13,925 nucleotides of DNA from Acidobacteriota bacterium (GTDB lineage: Bacteria; Acidobacteriota; Terriglobia; Terriglobales; Acidobacteriaceae). Shown here piece by piece: positions 13,808 through 13,925 of this stretch. The notes below the pieces were generated by a model. It did no database searches, was not told where the DNA came from, and saw nothing but the letters and a program-made list of their open reading frames with translations. The first letter of the stretch is position 1. Each line of letters opens with the position of its first letter. The DNA is taken from assembly GCA_021851465.1 (NCBI GenBank), contig JAJZDL010000054.1:1-13925 (forward strand), written 5' to 3'. The position numbers and the translations under genes are program-made.

Positions 13808-13925
13808 CACACCGCCGCTGGACGATCCGCCATGGGAGGGCGATTGCTGGGAAGGACGTTCTTTCCCGGAGGGAACATTGGCCTTTGTTGGTTAACTGGT
13901 TGGTTACCCATGGTGGTCCCCCCCC
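13808..13925. other. 3' end of window, low-complexity tail
   Basis: The 118 bases after the transpeptidase stop hold GGGAA (13849-13853) and TTCCC (about 13862-13866), a possible weak hairpin. The end is compositionally odd: repeated TTGGTT units around 13890-13907, then a run of nine C at the last bases. This looks like a contig edge with reduced reliability; no gene is visible. Confidence 0.4.

Noticed and set aside
12566..13810. A 414-codon open frame on the minus strand
   Set aside because: It is antisense to the transpeptidase gene, which has all three catalytic motifs; the antisense product has none.

Overview
The window is high-GC DNA with tightly packed genes on both strands. The gene set points to Acidobacteriota (Terriglobia type: Granulicella, Edaphobacter, Terriglobus and relatives). 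The taxonomic hints are a secreted DUF1080 protein, a Tat-exported GH28 pectinase paired with a CBM9/PKD protein, and above all a long radical SAM protein of the tetraether / membrane-spanning lipid synthase type. This assignment is inferred from family knowledge, without a database search. I see no rRNA, tRNA, CRISPR array, insertion sequence or phage gene.

Layout, left to right. (1) 1-1598, plus strand: the 3' end of a fibronectin type III protein, then a secreted DUF1080 (3-keto-disaccharide hydrolase-like) protein. (2) 1650-3474, minus strand: a guanine deaminase gene followed by homoserine dehydrogenase, with one base between stop and start. (3) 3658-6416, plus strand: a Tat-exported GH28 glycosidase whose stop overlaps (ATGA) the start of a secreted CBM9-like/PKD protein; this is a likely two-gene plant-polysaccharide operon. 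(4) 6727-9592, minus strand: greA, a CDP-alcohol phosphatidyltransferase of the inositol-phosphate-synthase type, a hexose-6-phosphate mutarotase and maf. They are spaced by 7, 54 and 0 bases, and an exact TATAAT box lies upstream of greA. (5) 10031-12127, minus strand: a 698-residue radical SAM protein with a strong ribosome binding site and a clear intrinsic terminator. (6) 12539-13807, plus strand: an exported penicillin-binding transpeptidase. The window ends in a low-complexity poly-C tail that looks like a contig end.

The most interesting object is the radical SAM protein. It combines an N-terminal CPxC / CPxHG metal-site module, the sequence TNRCNMMCDPC for the SAM cluster, and further C-terminal cysteine groups, as in archaeal Tes. 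Tes joins two lipid tails between unactivated methyl carbons. In Acidobacteriota the matching reaction would be tail-to-tail joining of iso-C15 fatty acids into iso-diabolic acid, the membrane-spanning lipid of this phylum. One cysteine motif that I recall from archaeal Tes (GCPxDCGLC) is absent here, so this would be a distinct bacterial branch. A phospholipid head-group transferase lies 1 kb away in another transcription unit, but linkage between the two is only suggestive.

Three gene-free stretches exceed 300 bases: 6417-6726, 9593-10030 and 12128-12538. The last two hold candidate regulatory elements; in the first I see only weak hairpins.
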